This document shows positions 17,761 to 29,854 of a stretch of 64,000 nucleotides of DNA, piece after piece (the first letter of the stretch is position 1; each line of letters opens with the position of its first letter). This stretch comes from Verrucomicrobiota bacterium (GTDB taxonomy: Bacteria; Verrucomicrobiota; Verrucomicrobiia; CAIQCK01), in contig JACRQF010000010.1 of assembly GCA_016222825.1 (NCBI GenBank), positions 248,001 through 312,000 on the forward strand, read 5' to 3'. The position numbers and the translations under genes are program-made. The notes under the pieces were generated by a model. That model did not search any database. It worked only from the letters and a program-made list of their open reading frames with translations, and was not told where the DNA came from.

Positions 17761-19815
17761 GTGACTACTGCTGACACCGCCACACCCCGAACGCCTGCGT
17801 TACCGCTTTACGCCGGCACGATTTTCCTGAGCGCGTTTCTGCTCTTCCTCGTGCAGCCCATCATCGCCAAGCAAATCCTGCCGTGGTTCGGCGGCTCGGC
17901 GGCGGTCTGGGCGACGTGCATGGTGTTCTTCCAGATGGCGCTGCTCGCAGGCTACGCTTACGCCGACTGGACGACCCGCCGCCTCGCGCCGCAGCGACAG
18001 GCGACGCTCCACGCCGGACTGCTTGTGTTGAGCCTGCTGGCGCTACCAATCATCCCCGCCGCAGCTTGGAAACCGACGGGCGCGGAGAATCCGAGTTGGC
18101 AGATTCTCGGCTTGCTTGCCGTCACCATCGGCCTGCCGTATCTGCTGCTTTCTACCACGACGCCGCTGGTGCAGGCGTGGTTTGCTCGGCGACACCAACA
18201 TGCGATGCCCTACCGGCTCTTCGCGCTCTCGAACCTCGCTTCGCTGCTGGCGCTGCTGGCGTATCCGTTCGCCATCGAGCCGTGGGTGAGCACGCGGATG
18301 CAGTCGTTCGTGTGGTCGGGCTGCTACGTGGTGTTCGCGGCGCTTTGCATCTGGGCCGCGATGAGCGGTCGGCGATCCGAAGGCACCCCAACCGCTGCAC
18401 AGGTTGAAACCGACGCCCCGGCCGCCGCGAAGCCGGGCCTCGGCCTGCGGCTCGAATGGATGGCGCTCGCAGCAATGGGATCGTTCATGCTGCTCGCGGT
18501 GACAAACCATCTCTGCCAGAACGTCGCTTCGGTGCCGTTCCTCTGGATCGCGCCGCTCTCGATCTACCTGGCGAGCTTCATCTTCTGCTTCGACCATCCG
18601 CGCTGGTATCAGCGCATCGTGTTTTTGCCCCTGGTGGCGGCGGCGCTGCCGCTGATGGCGCATTACACGAGTTCGCTGGAGTTGAAAGAAGTTGTGACGG
18701 TTTTCGCCGGCGGGCTGTTCGTCTGCTGCATGTGCTGCCACGGCGAACTCGCACGCAGCAAGCCCGCGCCGCAGTTCCTGACGACGTTCTACCTGATGAT
18801 CAGCATCGGGGGCGCGCTCGGCGGGCTGCTGGTGGGGTTTGCCGCGCCGTATTTGCTAAAGGGCTTCTTCGAGATCAGCATCGGCCTCGTAGCCTGCGCG
18901 GCGTTGCTCGCATTCAGCGCGCGACGGGTCGGTTGGTGGGCGGTGGCGCTCGGTGTGATCGTGATCGGCCTGACGGCGAAGGAGTCCACGAAGGCGGTAA
19001 AGGAGCAGATCGCCGGAATGAGAGTGATGAAGCGCAACTTCTACGGCGCCATCCGCACAAGCGACTCTTCCTCACCACAACCGTTCCGGTCATTGACACA
19101 CGGCGAAATTCTGCACGGCGGGCAGTTCCTCGACAGAGACATGCGGTTCGCGGCCAACACTTACTTCGCACCAACGAGCGGCTTCGGGCGATTGTTCACG
19201 AGCCTGCCGGGCGCTCCGCGCAAGGTCGGCGTCGTCGGGCTAGGCGCCGGCTCGATCATCGCTTACGCGCTCAGGGGCGATGAGTTTCGGTTCTACGAAA
19301 TCAACCCGCAGGTGGTGGAACTCGCCCGCAGCGAATTCTCATTCCTGACGGAGGGGCCGGCGAAGACCGACGTGGTGCTCGGCGACGGCCGCCTGAGTCT
19401 CGAACGCGAGTCATCGCAGCAATTCGACGTGCTGGCGCTGGATGCGTTCTCCGGCGACGCCATCCCCCTGCACCTACTCACGCGCGAAGCGATGGCAATC
19501 TACATGAAGCACCTGAAGCCCGGCGGCGCGCTCATCTTCCAGGCAACGAACCGCTACGTGGATATCGCCCCCGTTGTGGCGACGCTGGCAGCGGAAGTCG
19601 GGATGACCGCCGTGATGGTCACTGATGACGTGGATAGCGAAGGCGACGGTTCGGAGACGTGGTTCTACAACACCGACCAGATCATCGTCACCGCGAACAA
19701 GGAGTTGCTGAACGCGCCTCGCATCCGCGAAGGAGGCAAGGTTATCAAGCCCCAGCCCAAGCTCTTCCTTTGGACGGACGACTACAACAACCTCTTCCGC
19801 GCGCTCAAGCTCTGA
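17761..19815 (+). CDS. fused polytopic membrane protein/spermidine-synthase-like methyltransferase-fold protein
   Basis: The product is 684 aa from a GTG start; a TTG at 17734 in the same frame is an alternative. The first about 400 residues contain roughly ten hydrophobic membrane segments. The C-terminal 240 residues match the spermidine synthase fold: GVVGLGAGS nucleotide loop, FYEINPQVV acidic strand, VVLGDGRLSLE and DVLALDAFSGDAIP. Such fusions are widespread in bacteria and often annotated as spermidine synthases, but no S-adenosylmethionine decarboxylase gene is adjacent, so a true polyamine role is unproven. It converges with the lyase gene downstream, with about 40 bp between stops. 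Confidence 0.85.
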   Translation: MTTADTATPRTPALPLYAGTIFLSAFLLFLVQPIIAKQILPWFGGSAAVWATCMVFFQMALLAGYAYADWTTRRLAPQRQATLHAGLLVLSLLALPIIPAAAWKPTGAENPSWQILGLLAVTIGLPYLLLSTTTPLVQAWFARRHQHAMPYRLFALSNLASLLALLAYPFAIEPWVSTRMQSFVWSGCYVVFAALCIWAAMSGRRSEGTPTAAQVETDAPAAAKPGLGLRLEWMALAAMGSFMLLAVTNHLCQNVASVPFLWIAPLSIYLASFIFCFDHPRWYQRIVFLPLVAAALPLMAHYTSSLELKEVVTVFAGGLFVCCMCCHGELARSKPAPQFLTTFYLMISIGGALGGLLVGFAAPYLLKGFFEISIGLVACAALLAFSARRVGWWAVALGVIVIGLTAKESTKAVKEQIAGMRVMKRNFYGAIRTSDSSSPQPFRSLTHGEILHGGQFLDRDMRFAANTYFAPTSGFGRLFTSLPGAPRKVGVVGLGAGSIIAYALRGDEFRFYEINPQVVELARSEFSFLTEGPAKTDVVLGDGRLSLERESSQQFDVLALDAFSGDAIPLHLLTREAMAIYMKHLKPGGALIFQATNRYVDIAPVVATLAAEVGMTAVMVTDDVDSEGDGSETWFYNTDQIIVTANKELLNAPRIREGGKVIKPQPKLFLWTDDYNNLFRALKL

Positions 19816-19854
19816 ACTGGAGGCAGAGAGAGCGATGTTTCATGGATTGAAGGC

Positions 19855-22739
19855 TCATTTCTGTTTCAGGCTAAGTTCGTAGCTCTCCCCATTCCGACAG
19901 ATTACATCGAAGGTGTGATCATCTATGGGGTGAACATTATCAGGGCCGGTTTCGACGCTCCAAGCGCCGTTCAAGCGCAACCGCAGCCGGCTCTCACCGC
20001 CCGGCTGATAGGCCGCCGGCTGATCCCACATCGTCGGCTTGCCTAATCGCAAATCTGGATCCGCCACCGCAAGGATCAGTCGGTTGCCATCGCGCCGCGT
20101 CATCACCAAGCACGGCGAGTCGGCGCCACTCAGCGCGTCGAACGTCAAACCCTCTGCCGCGCCGAACAGGACGTAGCCGACGGTTTTCTTGTCGGTGAAG
20201 CGAACGATGTGCGCTGCATCGTCGCGTCGCAACACCGTGAAGTCTGGCGAGGCGGCGTATCGCTCCATCGCCTCGTCGGTGGTATCAGGCCGGATCGCGT
20301 AAGCGTATCCAGCGTTGTTGGGCGCATGGCCGTGGTCCAGCCAGGCGACGGAAAAATCACCCTCGGTTTTCCGGTTGCCACCGTTGTCCATGGACTGCTG
20401 ATGGTGTGTTCGCGTCTCGACGAGCTGAGGTTCAGGAAAGAAGTAACCGTTGCCAACAGGATCGGTCAGCCACCGCACGCGCCGCTGATCCACGCGGGGA
20501 AAGGTTTGCGGACGGACTCTTAGCGCAGTTTGATACAGCACAGTCTCGGTGACGTGCTCGGCATCGGAATTGGCGATGCCCGAACCGATGCAGACGAGGG
20601 TGTCGTCCACGAAAAACACCGATTTGCGGAAGCGGAATGACTGCTCGTAGCACGGATCGGCAAAGCGCATTGTCCACACGCCGTTGGCGCTCTCCAACGC
20701 CACGCCGCCCACGAACGGCTCCTTGGTGTAGATGCGCAGTTTGTCCTGCGTCGTCGGGAGGGTCTCAAGCGGCACGCGAATGACAGTCGCTCCGGGCGGT
20801 CGCAGCCAATCCCAACCCGCTTCGCGATAGCCGCTGGCCTCGCCATCGACCGGCTCGCCCTTGGAGAACACCTGTAGCATGCCGTTGCTGCTGTAGCGGC
20901 CGTAGCGATTCTCTCCGGGCAGGTCTTCATAGTTCCAGACGTAACGGCTCCAGCCGCGCACGCTGGCGACCCATTGGCGATGGCGGTGGACACTCATCGC
21001 GGCGAACGGATAAGCCCGGTGACCCTGGGGATGCGGCTCTGGGCGATATTTTTCCGCGATGTCCAGCAGCCAAGGCAGCACGCCGGGCGAGTCGCTCCAG
21101 TAGATTCGCGCACCGCAAGACCCGAAAAGACGTTGAACCGCCGGCACCGAGGGACTCCAAAGCCGGGCGAAGGCGGCACCCAACTCGGCATCGTTCAACG
21201 CGTCGGCCATGTAAGCGAAGGCCGGCGTGATCCCAGCCAGACTTGGCCCGCTGAACGGCCAGCGCCCGCTGACACCCATCGGCATCTCGTATTGCCCGGC
21301 CATGAACCGGAGGGCCAGCAGCGCCCGCTTGATGTTCTCGCCGGCATCGCGTGTCAGCGCGAACTGCGTGCCGTGCAACAACCAATAACTCAACGAAGCC
21401 ATGAGCATGGCGCCGTTGCCGTAGGCGCTGGCGTAGGCGGTTGCGTGGTGAAACACGGTGCCGTCCGGCTTGATGGTGTCCCCGAAACCGGGGGCGACCG
21501 ACAACGCCGCGTTGGCCCAACGCACCAGACATTCCATGTCGCGCAACTTTGCCGGCGAGTCGTCGAGCATCAACACATAGAGCAATCGGAACAGCAGCAC
21601 TGAGCGAATGTCGTCCGCGTTGGCGCCCGGATGGTCCACCGCGCGATAGATCGCCCCCAAAGACAAATGGTAGCGCAATGTTTCCAACTCCCGCGCCAGC
21701 CGACCTTGCTTCTGGAGAAACTCGCGCAGGATATAGACGGCGTGAACATAGCTTGAGATCCGCAGTGTTTCGCCGCCGTAGCTCGTGCCCATCAGGCTGC
21801 CGGCAGCCCAGCCCTGGTCGTGAGCGTAGTCAATCAGATCCAGAAACCGTTGGCGCGCCCGGTCGCTGCTGTTTAGCCGTGCATCATAAGCCAGCGGCAA
21901 GGCGATCTCCTGAAAAACGGAACTGGCCAAGTGCGGTTGAAGCTGATCTCGCTCGCAGAAAAGGCCGGGGCCACAAACGATGTTGCCGCGTCGCACGAGG
22001 CCCAGCCGTTCAAACTCTTTGTGGCCGGCATTGATGTAAGACTGGACCGAGCCGAGCCGCGTGCGGACCGGCGCGCGCGAGTCATCGAGACGGCCGAACA
22101 TCCAGTTTTCGTAGCGGCGGGCGATTTCTCGAAACGCTTCGGCGTCTTCGCCCGACATCGGCCGCGTTGGCGCGGGAGGCGGCACCGCAGCGTGGTCGTG
22201 GGCAGTGAACCAAAGTCTGCTCTGATTCGTGTAAGGCGTTTGTGCATCACCGTGGCGACACCATTCCACCGGGCCGAACTCGACCGCATCCACGAACAGC
22301 GTGCCGCTCGCGTCGGGCGCCGTGATCTGAAATCCCTTTATCGGCACCATCTTTTGCGCGTCCTCGCGAAACTGAACCCACACCGCACGCCAACCCGTGA
22401 AGCCGAGATTGACGGGAAAAACCCACGGGCCGATTTGAAAACGCAATGTGCCCCGAACCGGCCGCTCACAGTAAAGCCATAGTCTGAGGCCGCCGTCGCG
22501 CGCAGCCAAACCAGCTTTCATCGCGGCATCCGCGTCTCGCAGCAACATCGCGCCTGGAGCAAAATCCCATCGCAGCGAACGCCTCCCCAACTTCCAGCGC
22601 TCTTCGGAACTCGAAACCGTGCCACCAGCCGAACGCCACCCCACGGCACCGTCCTCAAAAGAATCCAGCCCGGAAGCGTCGAGTGTTGCGGCCAACAAGA
22701 GACACGCCGCCGCGCGGCAGGGCCTCCTGAAGCCCGTTC

Positions 22740-22743
<4 letters not shown>
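19855..22743 (-). CDS. secreted PL8-like (chondroitin-lyase-type) polysaccharide lyase
   Basis: This 962-aa protein has a signal peptide (about 1-24) and an N-terminal jelly-roll resembling the chondroitin ABC lyase N-domain. A helical catalytic domain (about 190-560) contains KPDGTVFHHATAY near residue 430, which parallels the catalytic His/Tyr segment of PL8 enzymes, and GVSGRWPF carrying the expected Arg. C-terminal beta domains include NRYGRYSSNGML. The family cleaves uronic-acid-containing glycosaminoglycans by beta-elimination. The expected Tyr position appears shifted by one residue, so activity needs testing. Its ATG overlaps the upstream TGA (22740-22743). It ends an operon of two FAD oxidoreductases, a propeller and a DUF1080-like protein. 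Confidence 0.8.
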
Positions 22744-24425
<1,682 letters not shown>

Positions 24426-24439
24426 GGCTCGTATTCGCA

Positions 24440-24500
24440 GGCCAGACACTCCTGTCTGGCCATCGTTTTGTTTTTCAAGGCCAGACAGGAATGTCTGGCC
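24440..24500. repeat. paired palindromic repeat between the two FAD oxidoreductase genes
   Basis: Two 22-bp near-palindromes (24440-24461 and 24479-24500), each GGCCAGACA...TGTCTGGCC in outline, are inverted copies of each other with one mismatch around a 17-base loop. The last base is part of the upstream gene's stop codon. The structure could form a long hairpin in the polycistronic mRNA or be a REP-type dispersed element. Confidence 0.8.
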
Positions 24501-26215
24501 TACGGTTTATCACGTTCTATCCAGTCCAACACCTGTTTGTCCACGAGTAACCGCTCGCGGAGCTTCGTGTAGTCCACCTTCTGCGCCGGCACGTTGTCGT
24601 CAATCACCAAGCACGCCGCCGTCGCCGCGCTCTGGCTGGTGACCATGAACACCGGCTCCATGCGGATGCTGCTGAACGCGGTGTGGCTCGCGGAGAGCGC
24701 GAAGGTGACGAAGAGGTTCTCGCATTCGCTATGCTTCGGCACGATGGCGGCGTAGCCGATGGGATATGGCGGCGCGCCGTCGCGGCCGGTGGCGGTCTTC
24801 CCTTCGCGGGTGACGACGCCGTCCTTAACGATGCGGCGAATCTCGTGCGTGTCGGTTCCGTAGGAGCCGAGGCCGACGGAGTGCGGCGCGACCTGACGGC
24901 CGAATGTGTGATGTTCCGTCATCACGAGGTCACTGACCATCCGACGCGCCTCGCGGATGTAAAGCTGGTGCGGCCAGCCGCTGTTGTCGGTGAACTCGTC
25001 CTTCGGCAAGCCGTAGCGTTTCATCTCCTCGCGCACCTTCGCTGGCACGCGTGGGTCGGTGGCGAGGAAGTGCAGCAGGCCGCGGTGATAATTTTCGTGT
25101 TCCTTCGCGATTTGCTCGCGCCGCGCGTAGCTGGCCTCCGGCCATTCCCAACTCGCGCCGGGCATGTTGCCGCCGAAGGTGGCGGTGTTGAAGTCCCACT
25201 TGCCGTTCGGCAGCGGGTCGTGTTTCGAGAACCAGCGCAGGTCCATGTCGTCACCGATGGCCAGACAGCCGGCGATGAAACGCGCGACCAACTCATAACG
25301 TTTCGGGTCGTAGTCGGGTGGCGGCGAAATGGGAATGCGGTTGGTTGCGTTCGTCGTCAGGCAAAGCCGGAAGCAATACGCCTGCACGCCCGGCGCAGGT
25401 TCGCCGGGTTTGCCAGGATCGCCGGCTTGCACCAGCGGCAGCAGTCCGCTCTTCGGGTCGCCCGGCACGACGTAGGGATCGAGAGGCAAGTCGCGGTCCC
25501 AAACGCCCTGACCGCCGGGCACACGTCCTGTCGGGCCGGGTTTCAGATGATTCGTGCGCGGCTTGTATTTGTCGGCGTAGTGAATGCCGTTGTAGGTCTC
25601 GCCGTATTTCGCGTTGCCCTCGCGCATCAACGTGTAACTCACGCCCGCCTTCGCCATCAGGTCGCCCTCATAGCTAGCGTCAATGAACATCTTGGCGCGG
25701 AACCGGGTGCCGTCTTCCATGACGAGGTGAGTGACGAGTGACGAGTGACGAGTGACGGAGGCGAGACGCGCATTGAGGTGAACGGCGACCTTTGCTTCGC
25801 GGACCATGTCGTTAAAGACTTGTTCAGCCTTGTGCGGTTCGATGGCGTAGGCGCCGCCCGTCGCCGGCCCGCCGCCCTTGCACACGAACGGTTTGTCCCA
25901 TGCGAGCTTCGCGCCGACCGTCGCCGCGAGCCTTGTGAAATACTCCCGCGCGATGCCGCCGACGGAGCGCGGGTCACCGATGTCCACCGCGCTGAGGCCG
26001 CCCGCCGTCATCCCGCCAAGATGGCGGCCCGGCTCGGCAATGACGACCCGCTTGCCCATCCGCGCGGCCTGCACCGCCGCCGCAACGCCGCCCGACGTGC
26101 CGCCATAGACGCACACGTCGGATTCAACGAGCTTCTGCGTTTCGGCTGCGATGCCGGCACACTCAGACGCAATGACCACGCAACCGCACAAGACAAGACG
26201 AAGCATGTTTCTCAT
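24500..26215 (-). CDS. exported FAD-dependent oxidoreductase (PF12831 type), paralogue
   Basis: This 571-aa protein has a hydrophobic leader (MRNMLRLVLCGCVVIA), the FAD loop CVYGGTSGGVAAA near residue 35, HLGGMTAGGLSAVDIG, and the FIDASYEGDLMA strand. It shares clear blocks with the next gene, including VPGDPKSGLLP and QAYCFRLCLT. The start is fixed by an ATGA overlap with the upstream propeller gene. A short direct repeat of GTGACGAGT-like sequence occurs near 25727-25757 inside the coding region (V-T-R-H-S-S-L segment), an odd low-complexity insertion in an otherwise conserved protein. Confidence 0.88.
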   Translation of the reverse strand: MRNMLRLVLCGCVVIASECAGIAAETQKLVESDVCVYGGTSGGVAAAVQAARMGKRVVIAEPGRHLGGMTAGGLSAVDIGDPRSVGGIAREYFTRLAATVGAKLAWDKPFVCKGGGPATGGAYAIEPHKAEQVFNDMVREAKVAVHLNARLASVTRHSSLVTHLVMEDGTRFRAKMFIDASYEGDLMAKAGVSYTLMREGNAKYGETYNGIHYADKYKPRTNHLKPGPTGRVPGGQGVWDRDLPLDPYVVPGDPKSGLLPLVQAGDPGKPGEPAPGVQAYCFRLCLTTNATNRIPISPPPDYDPKRYELVARFIAGCLAIGDDMDLRWFSKHDPLPNGKWDFNTATFGGNMPGASWEWPEASYARREQIAKEHENYHRGLLHFLATDPRVPAKVREEMKRYGLPKDEFTDNSGWPHQLYIREARRMVSDLVMTEHHTFGRQVAPHSVGLGSYGTDTHEIRRIVKDGVVTREGKTATGRDGAPPYPIGYAAIVPKHSECENLFVTFALSASHTAFSSIRMEPVFMVTSQSAATAACLVIDDNVPAQKVDYTKLRERLLVDKQVLDWIERDKP

Positions 26216-28248
26216 CGTGATTCTACCGTTGCCCAACTGTAAACGTGCGACCCATGCACGAAGTAGATGCGTCCGTCGAGCCAGTCGCCACCCCCGCTGA
26301 TGGGCACGGACGATTGCGCGAGCATCTTGATCTCAAACGTCTTCGGGTCGAGCCGCGCGATGCCTTTGACGAAGAGGATGTAGAAGCCGCCTTTGCCGTC
26401 GGTCACGAACACGCGCGGCCCCTGCTGAGAAGTCGTGAGCCCGAATTTCGCGCTCGCGTCCTGTTCGTGGATGACCTCGCGTTTTGCCGCGTCGAAAACG
26501 AAGAACCGCTTCTGGTCCGCAACGCCGAACACCAGCCCATCCGGCCCCGCGCAAAGGTCGGTGTAGCCCTGCGCGCCGGGAAGGACCGCTGCGTGCCATT
26601 CGACTTTTTTCGCGGCCATATCCATCACGTAAAGCTCGGCCTGCGTCGCTTTCCTCTCGCCGCCGGTGCCCGCCGCGGTGGTGGTGCCGCCGAGCAGTTT
26701 GCCGCCGGACAACGCTGCGAGGCTCATCGTCGAGTGCTGCGGCAGAATGTCGGTGTGCTTCAGCAGCACCTGCGACTTCGTCTCGCGATCCCAGAAGAGC
26801 AACCCACCACCTGTTTGGCCGTAGGCGGGCGTGCCAACGAGCACGAGTGTCCTGCCGTCGGGATGCGCGAGCAACTCGTGCGGGCGGTTGATGGCCGGAT
26901 AGGCTTCGGCCAGCCAGAGCGGATTGCAGTTCTTGACGGCCTTCACGGTGTCTTTCCATTCGCGGGATGGATCCCATTCCAAGAGAAACCCGTGGCCGTA
27001 GCCGCCGACGAAGAACCGGTAGCCTTGCCGCGCCACGGTGTTCCACTGGCCGTAGGCTTCGCGGTTGACCCACGCGTCCTTGCGCGGGTCGTAACTGAAG
27101 AAACGCATCGGGAACGCCGTGCCGCCACAGATCGTGCCGTCGGGCGCGGCTGCGACGCCCATGGTGTGTGCGCCTTCGCTCTTGTAGTCGAAGCTGAATG
27201 CCTGGGTCTTCTTCGTCTTCGGATCGGTGACCGCGAACTTCCGGTCCACCAAGCTGTAGGTCGCGATGCGCTTGCCGTCGGGAAATATCTTGTGAAACAA
27301 GCTTTGGCTGTCCGCGATGATGGGCGCGGGCCGCCGCTTGTCGTGTTTGCCGATGAGCGTGGCTTCGCCTTTGTGGAGCATCAGCCAGTTGTCCTCTTTC
27401 CCAACCACAGGATTTCCGTAAACCTTCCCGTCCATGTCGCGATAGACGGAGCTGTAGCCATGAACACGCTGTTCCTCCGGTATCAGCGGCGTTGCCTTGC
27501 CGGTCTGCGGATCGAACGCAATGATCTGCCCCCGCGTTGAGCCGATGCCAACGTAAACCCAGCCGGCGTCATCCACCGCCACCGAGCGCGGGTATTGCGC
27601 CCAATTCTCCTTGTTGAGATAGCCGTGGTCTTTGAACTCGCGCGTCTTCGGGTCGAACGACACCAAGCCGCTGTTCGGATAAGTGGCCGACCAGATGACC
27701 CCGCGGCCGTCCTCGGTCATGCTCATCGCCATCTGCGGTTTGGTCTTCTGGCAGAACGTGAACGCGCGCTTCGCCGGGTCGAACTCGACGAAGCGGCTGT
27801 TGAAGTGCGTGTAAAACTTGTTGCCGCCCGACAGGATGGACGCGAACGGATGATCGCCTGGCGGGAACGGCATCGGATACTCCTCTGTCCTACCCGCGTC
27901 CACGTCCACCAGCAGCAGTTCGTAGCCGCCGCGATGGTCGTTCAGCCACGACAACACGACATTGCGGCCCTGCCCGTCCACCGTCGCCACCGTTCCGCGA
28001 TGATTACTGATCGGCGTGGCCACGCCGTGGTCGCGGAAACCGCCACCGAGTTCCTTCGTCGCGGCAAAGAGCGGCGGGGTTGCAAAGACGAGAAGCATCG
28101 CGAGTTGAAGATGGTGTGGCAGGAAGTGTTGGCTTCGTAGCTGAACGCGCCAGCGTTCAGTCGGCGCGGGCTGAACGCTGGCGCGTTCAGCTACGTCACT
28201 CGCACGATAGCGCCCAACACTTCCGATACCGTTCAATTGGATCGTCAT
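26212..28248 (-). CDS. secreted beta-propeller protein (repeats of about 40-50 residues)
   Basis: The product is 678 aa from the ATG at 28248, which has an AGGA Shine-Dalgarno overlapping the upstream stop. A later ATG at 28098 would place the hydrophobic leader (MLLVFATPPLFAA) at the very N-terminus. Multiple propeller-like blades are visible, with recurring patterns such as GRGVIWSATYPNSGLVSFDP, GKVYGNPV and GLVFGVADQKRFFVFDAA. No catalytic motif was recognised. Between the two candidate starts lies a perfect 24-bp inverted repeat that, if translated, gives an extra AERASVQ... segment. It may bind glycans or act as an accessory protein of the lyase operon. Confidence 0.8.
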   Translation of the reverse strand: MTIQLNGIGSVGRYRASDVAERASVQPAPTERWRVQLRSQHFLPHHLQLAMLLVFATPPLFAATKELGGGFRDHGVATPISNHRGTVATVDGQGRNVVLSWLNDHRGGYELLLVDVDAGRTEEYPMPFPPGDHPFASILSGGNKFYTHFNSRFVEFDPAKRAFTFCQKTKPQMAMSMTEDGRGVIWSATYPNSGLVSFDPKTREFKDHGYLNKENWAQYPRSVAVDDAGWVYVGIGSTRGQIIAFDPQTGKATPLIPEEQRVHGYSSVYRDMDGKVYGNPVVGKEDNWLMLHKGEATLIGKHDKRRPAPIIADSQSLFHKIFPDGKRIATYSLVDRKFAVTDPKTKKTQAFSFDYKSEGAHTMGVAAAPDGTICGGTAFPMRFFSYDPRKDAWVNREAYGQWNTVARQGYRFFVGGYGHGFLLEWDPSREWKDTVKAVKNCNPLWLAEAYPAINRPHELLAHPDGRTLVLVGTPAYGQTGGGLLFWDRETKSQVLLKHTDILPQHSTMSLAALSGGKLLGGTTTAAGTGGERKATQAELYVMDMAAKKVEWHAAVLPGAQGYTDLCAGPDGLVFGVADQKRFFVFDAAKREVIHEQDASAKFGLTTSQQGPRVFVTDGKGGFYILFVKGIARLDPKTFEIKMLAQSSVPISGGGDWLDGRIYFVHGSHVYSWATVESR
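28137..28194. repeat. perfect 24-bp inverted repeat inside the propeller gene's 5' end
   Basis: The arms 28137-28160 and 28171-28194 are exact inverted copies (each arm contains CTGAACGC and GCGTTCAG) with a 10-base loop. It lies between the two candidate start codons of the propeller gene and keeps the frame open. It resembles a REP-type mobile palindrome. Confidence 0.85.
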
Positions 28249-28254
28249 TGTTTC

Positions 28255-29007
28255 CTATTTCCTCTCAGGCTGACGAGGCGTGTTCTCCCAGACCTTCACG
28301 TCGTCAACCAGCATCGTGCCGCCCAAGCCGATGAGAAAATACAGCCGCGCCTTCTTCTCGTCGAACACGCTCCCCTTCGCTCGCAACACAACGCCGTCCA
28401 CCTGCGCCACCGCGTCGTTGCCGCAAATCTCCACGAGCACGGAATGCCACTGGCCGTCGGTCACGTCCGCCGTCTTCCGGTCGAGCATCTCCGTGCGATA
28501 GAACTTCGGGTCGGCGAGCTGCTCCTTCGTCGGCGGCGCGGGTTTGCGGCCTTCTTTGGCGGCCTTCGCCTTCTCCGCCGCCTGCTCCTTCTTCGATTCA
28601 AGGCTCCCGCGGTCCTGCTGCAACGCGGCGAACTTGTTGCCGAGCGCAACCCGCAGCAGATGCGCCGTGCCGCCAAACTTGCTCTCGCCGTCCACGAGGA
28701 ACAACACCAACCCCGGCTTCGTAAACTTCACCGAAAACCCGATGGTAAGATCGCGCCCTTCCACCGGCACACAGATGGCCGGCCCGTGGCTGTCGTCCGG
28801 CGCGCAGATACCCTGCAACGCGCCGTCCACGATGCTGAAGCTCTTCGGCCGCCCGCCCGGCTGCCACTTCGCCGGCATCGCCGCGCCGGAAAACTCCTCG
28901 CTCAACAGCAGCTTGCCGGGTTTCGAGATCAACGGTTGCGGTTCGCCAGCAGACAGCGTCAGCGCCGAGAGAAGGAGAACACAGAAGGAATGCGCAATGG
29001 TCTTCAT
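28255..29007 (-). CDS. secreted DUF1080/concanavalin-like protein
   Basis: This 250-aa protein has a signal peptide (MKTIAHSFCVLLLSALTLSA). The body contains LLSEEFSGAAMPAKW near residue 35, a pattern seen in DUF1080-like and LamG-like carbohydrate-binding sandwiches. A charged Lys/Glu/Ala-rich insertion (about 135-170, ESKKEQAAEKAKAAKE) interrupts the fold. It ends with LVDDVKVWE, a typical last strand. An upstream ATG at 29034 is possible. It is first in the operon leading to the lyase, six bases before the propeller start. Confidence 0.75.
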   Translation of the reverse strand: MKTIAHSFCVLLLSALTLSAGEPQPLISKPGKLLLSEEFSGAAMPAKWQPGGRPKSFSIVDGALQGICAPDDSHGPAICVPVEGRDLTIGFSVKFTKPGLVLFLVDGESKFGGTAHLLRVALGNKFAALQQDRGSLESKKEQAAEKAKAAKEGRKPAPPTKEQLADPKFYRTEMLDRKTADVTDGQWHSVLVEICGNDAVAQVDGVVLRAKGSVFDEKKARLYFLIGLGGTMLVDDVKVWENTPRQPERK

Positions 29008-29041
29008 AAGGTTGTTACACCGGCATCCTGCCATCACTGTT

Positions 29042-29851
29042 TCACGTTGGCGATTGTGTTTTGTAGTGCCGGCGAACGGCGCGGTCCACGAAGCCGGGAC
29101 AGATCGCACACGCCCAGCTCACGCAGCGCAGCCACCACGGGACATAGACCTCGACAGGCTTCTCGCGAACCGCGCGCGCGATGGCTTGCGCGACGCGCTC
29201 GGCCGGCACCCGCGACCTCGCGTGGTTCGGGTAGTTTGCGGGCAGACGCGAACGGTCCAGGTTGCGCGGCATCTCCGTGTCAATTGACCCCGGATAGACC
29301 GTCGTGAAACGGATGTTCTCGGCGGCGAGTTCGATTCGCGCGCCCTCGGTCAACCCCGCCAGCGCCCATTTCGTCGCGGCATAGACGGCCATGTAGGGCA
29401 AGCCCCGCCGGCTCACGGCGGAGGCGACGTTGATGATGTGGCCGCCGCCCTGGCGCGTCATGAGCGGTGCGGCGGCCCGGATGGCGTGGACGACCGCCCA
29501 GAAGTTCGTGTCCATCAGATGCTCCATGTCATCCAACGGCATCGCCAACAATGGCGCCATGCGCAGCAGGCCGGCGTTGTTGATGAGCACATCAAGCCGC
29601 CCGAAGTGCCGGGCCGCCGACTCCACCATCGCGCGCACCTGCTCCGGGTCTTCCAGATCAGCCGCGTGGATGAAGGCATCGGTGTTGTGGCGTGTCTTCA
29701 GCTCCAGCGCCAATTCCTCCAGACGCTCCTTCCGCCGCGCAACCAGCGCCAGCCGGCATCCCGCGCGGGCCAGTTCACGCGCCGTGGCCGCGCCGATCCC
29801 CGCCGAAGCGCCGGTGATGAGCACGACCTGAGAAGAAAGTTCCGCCTGCAT
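29042..29851 (-). CDS. short-chain dehydrogenase/reductase
   Basis: This 269-aa SDR has the classical TGASAGIG cofactor loop (about residues 14-21), NNAG at about 90, and the active-site Ser, Tyr and Lys (in ASAVS...YAATK). The C-terminal extension contains a hydrophobic WWLRCVSWACAICPGF segment, which may attach it to the membrane. Its ATG is three bases after the esterase stop, so the two genes are co-transcribed. The substrate is unknown; SDRs of this type reduce or oxidise small alcohols and ketones with NAD(P)(H). Confidence 0.88.
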   Translation of the reverse strand: MQAELSSQVVLITGASAGIGAATARELARAGCRLALVARRKERLEELALELKTRHNTDAFIHAADLEDPEQVRAMVESAARHFGRLDVLINNAGLLRMAPLLAMPLDDMEHLMDTNFWAVVHAIRAAAPLMTRQGGGHIINVASAVSRRGLPYMAVYAATKWALAGLTEGARIELAAENIRFTTVYPGSIDTEMPRNLDRSRLPANYPNHARSRVPAERVAQAIARAVREKPVEVYVPWWLRCVSWACAICPGFVDRAVRRHYKTQSPT

Positions 29852-29854
29852 TTC

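Noticed and set aside
17761..19815. Assignment as a genuine spermidine synthase (speE)
   Set aside because: The fold matches, but the protein is fused to a membrane domain and no polyamine pathway gene is adjacent, so no gene symbol was given.
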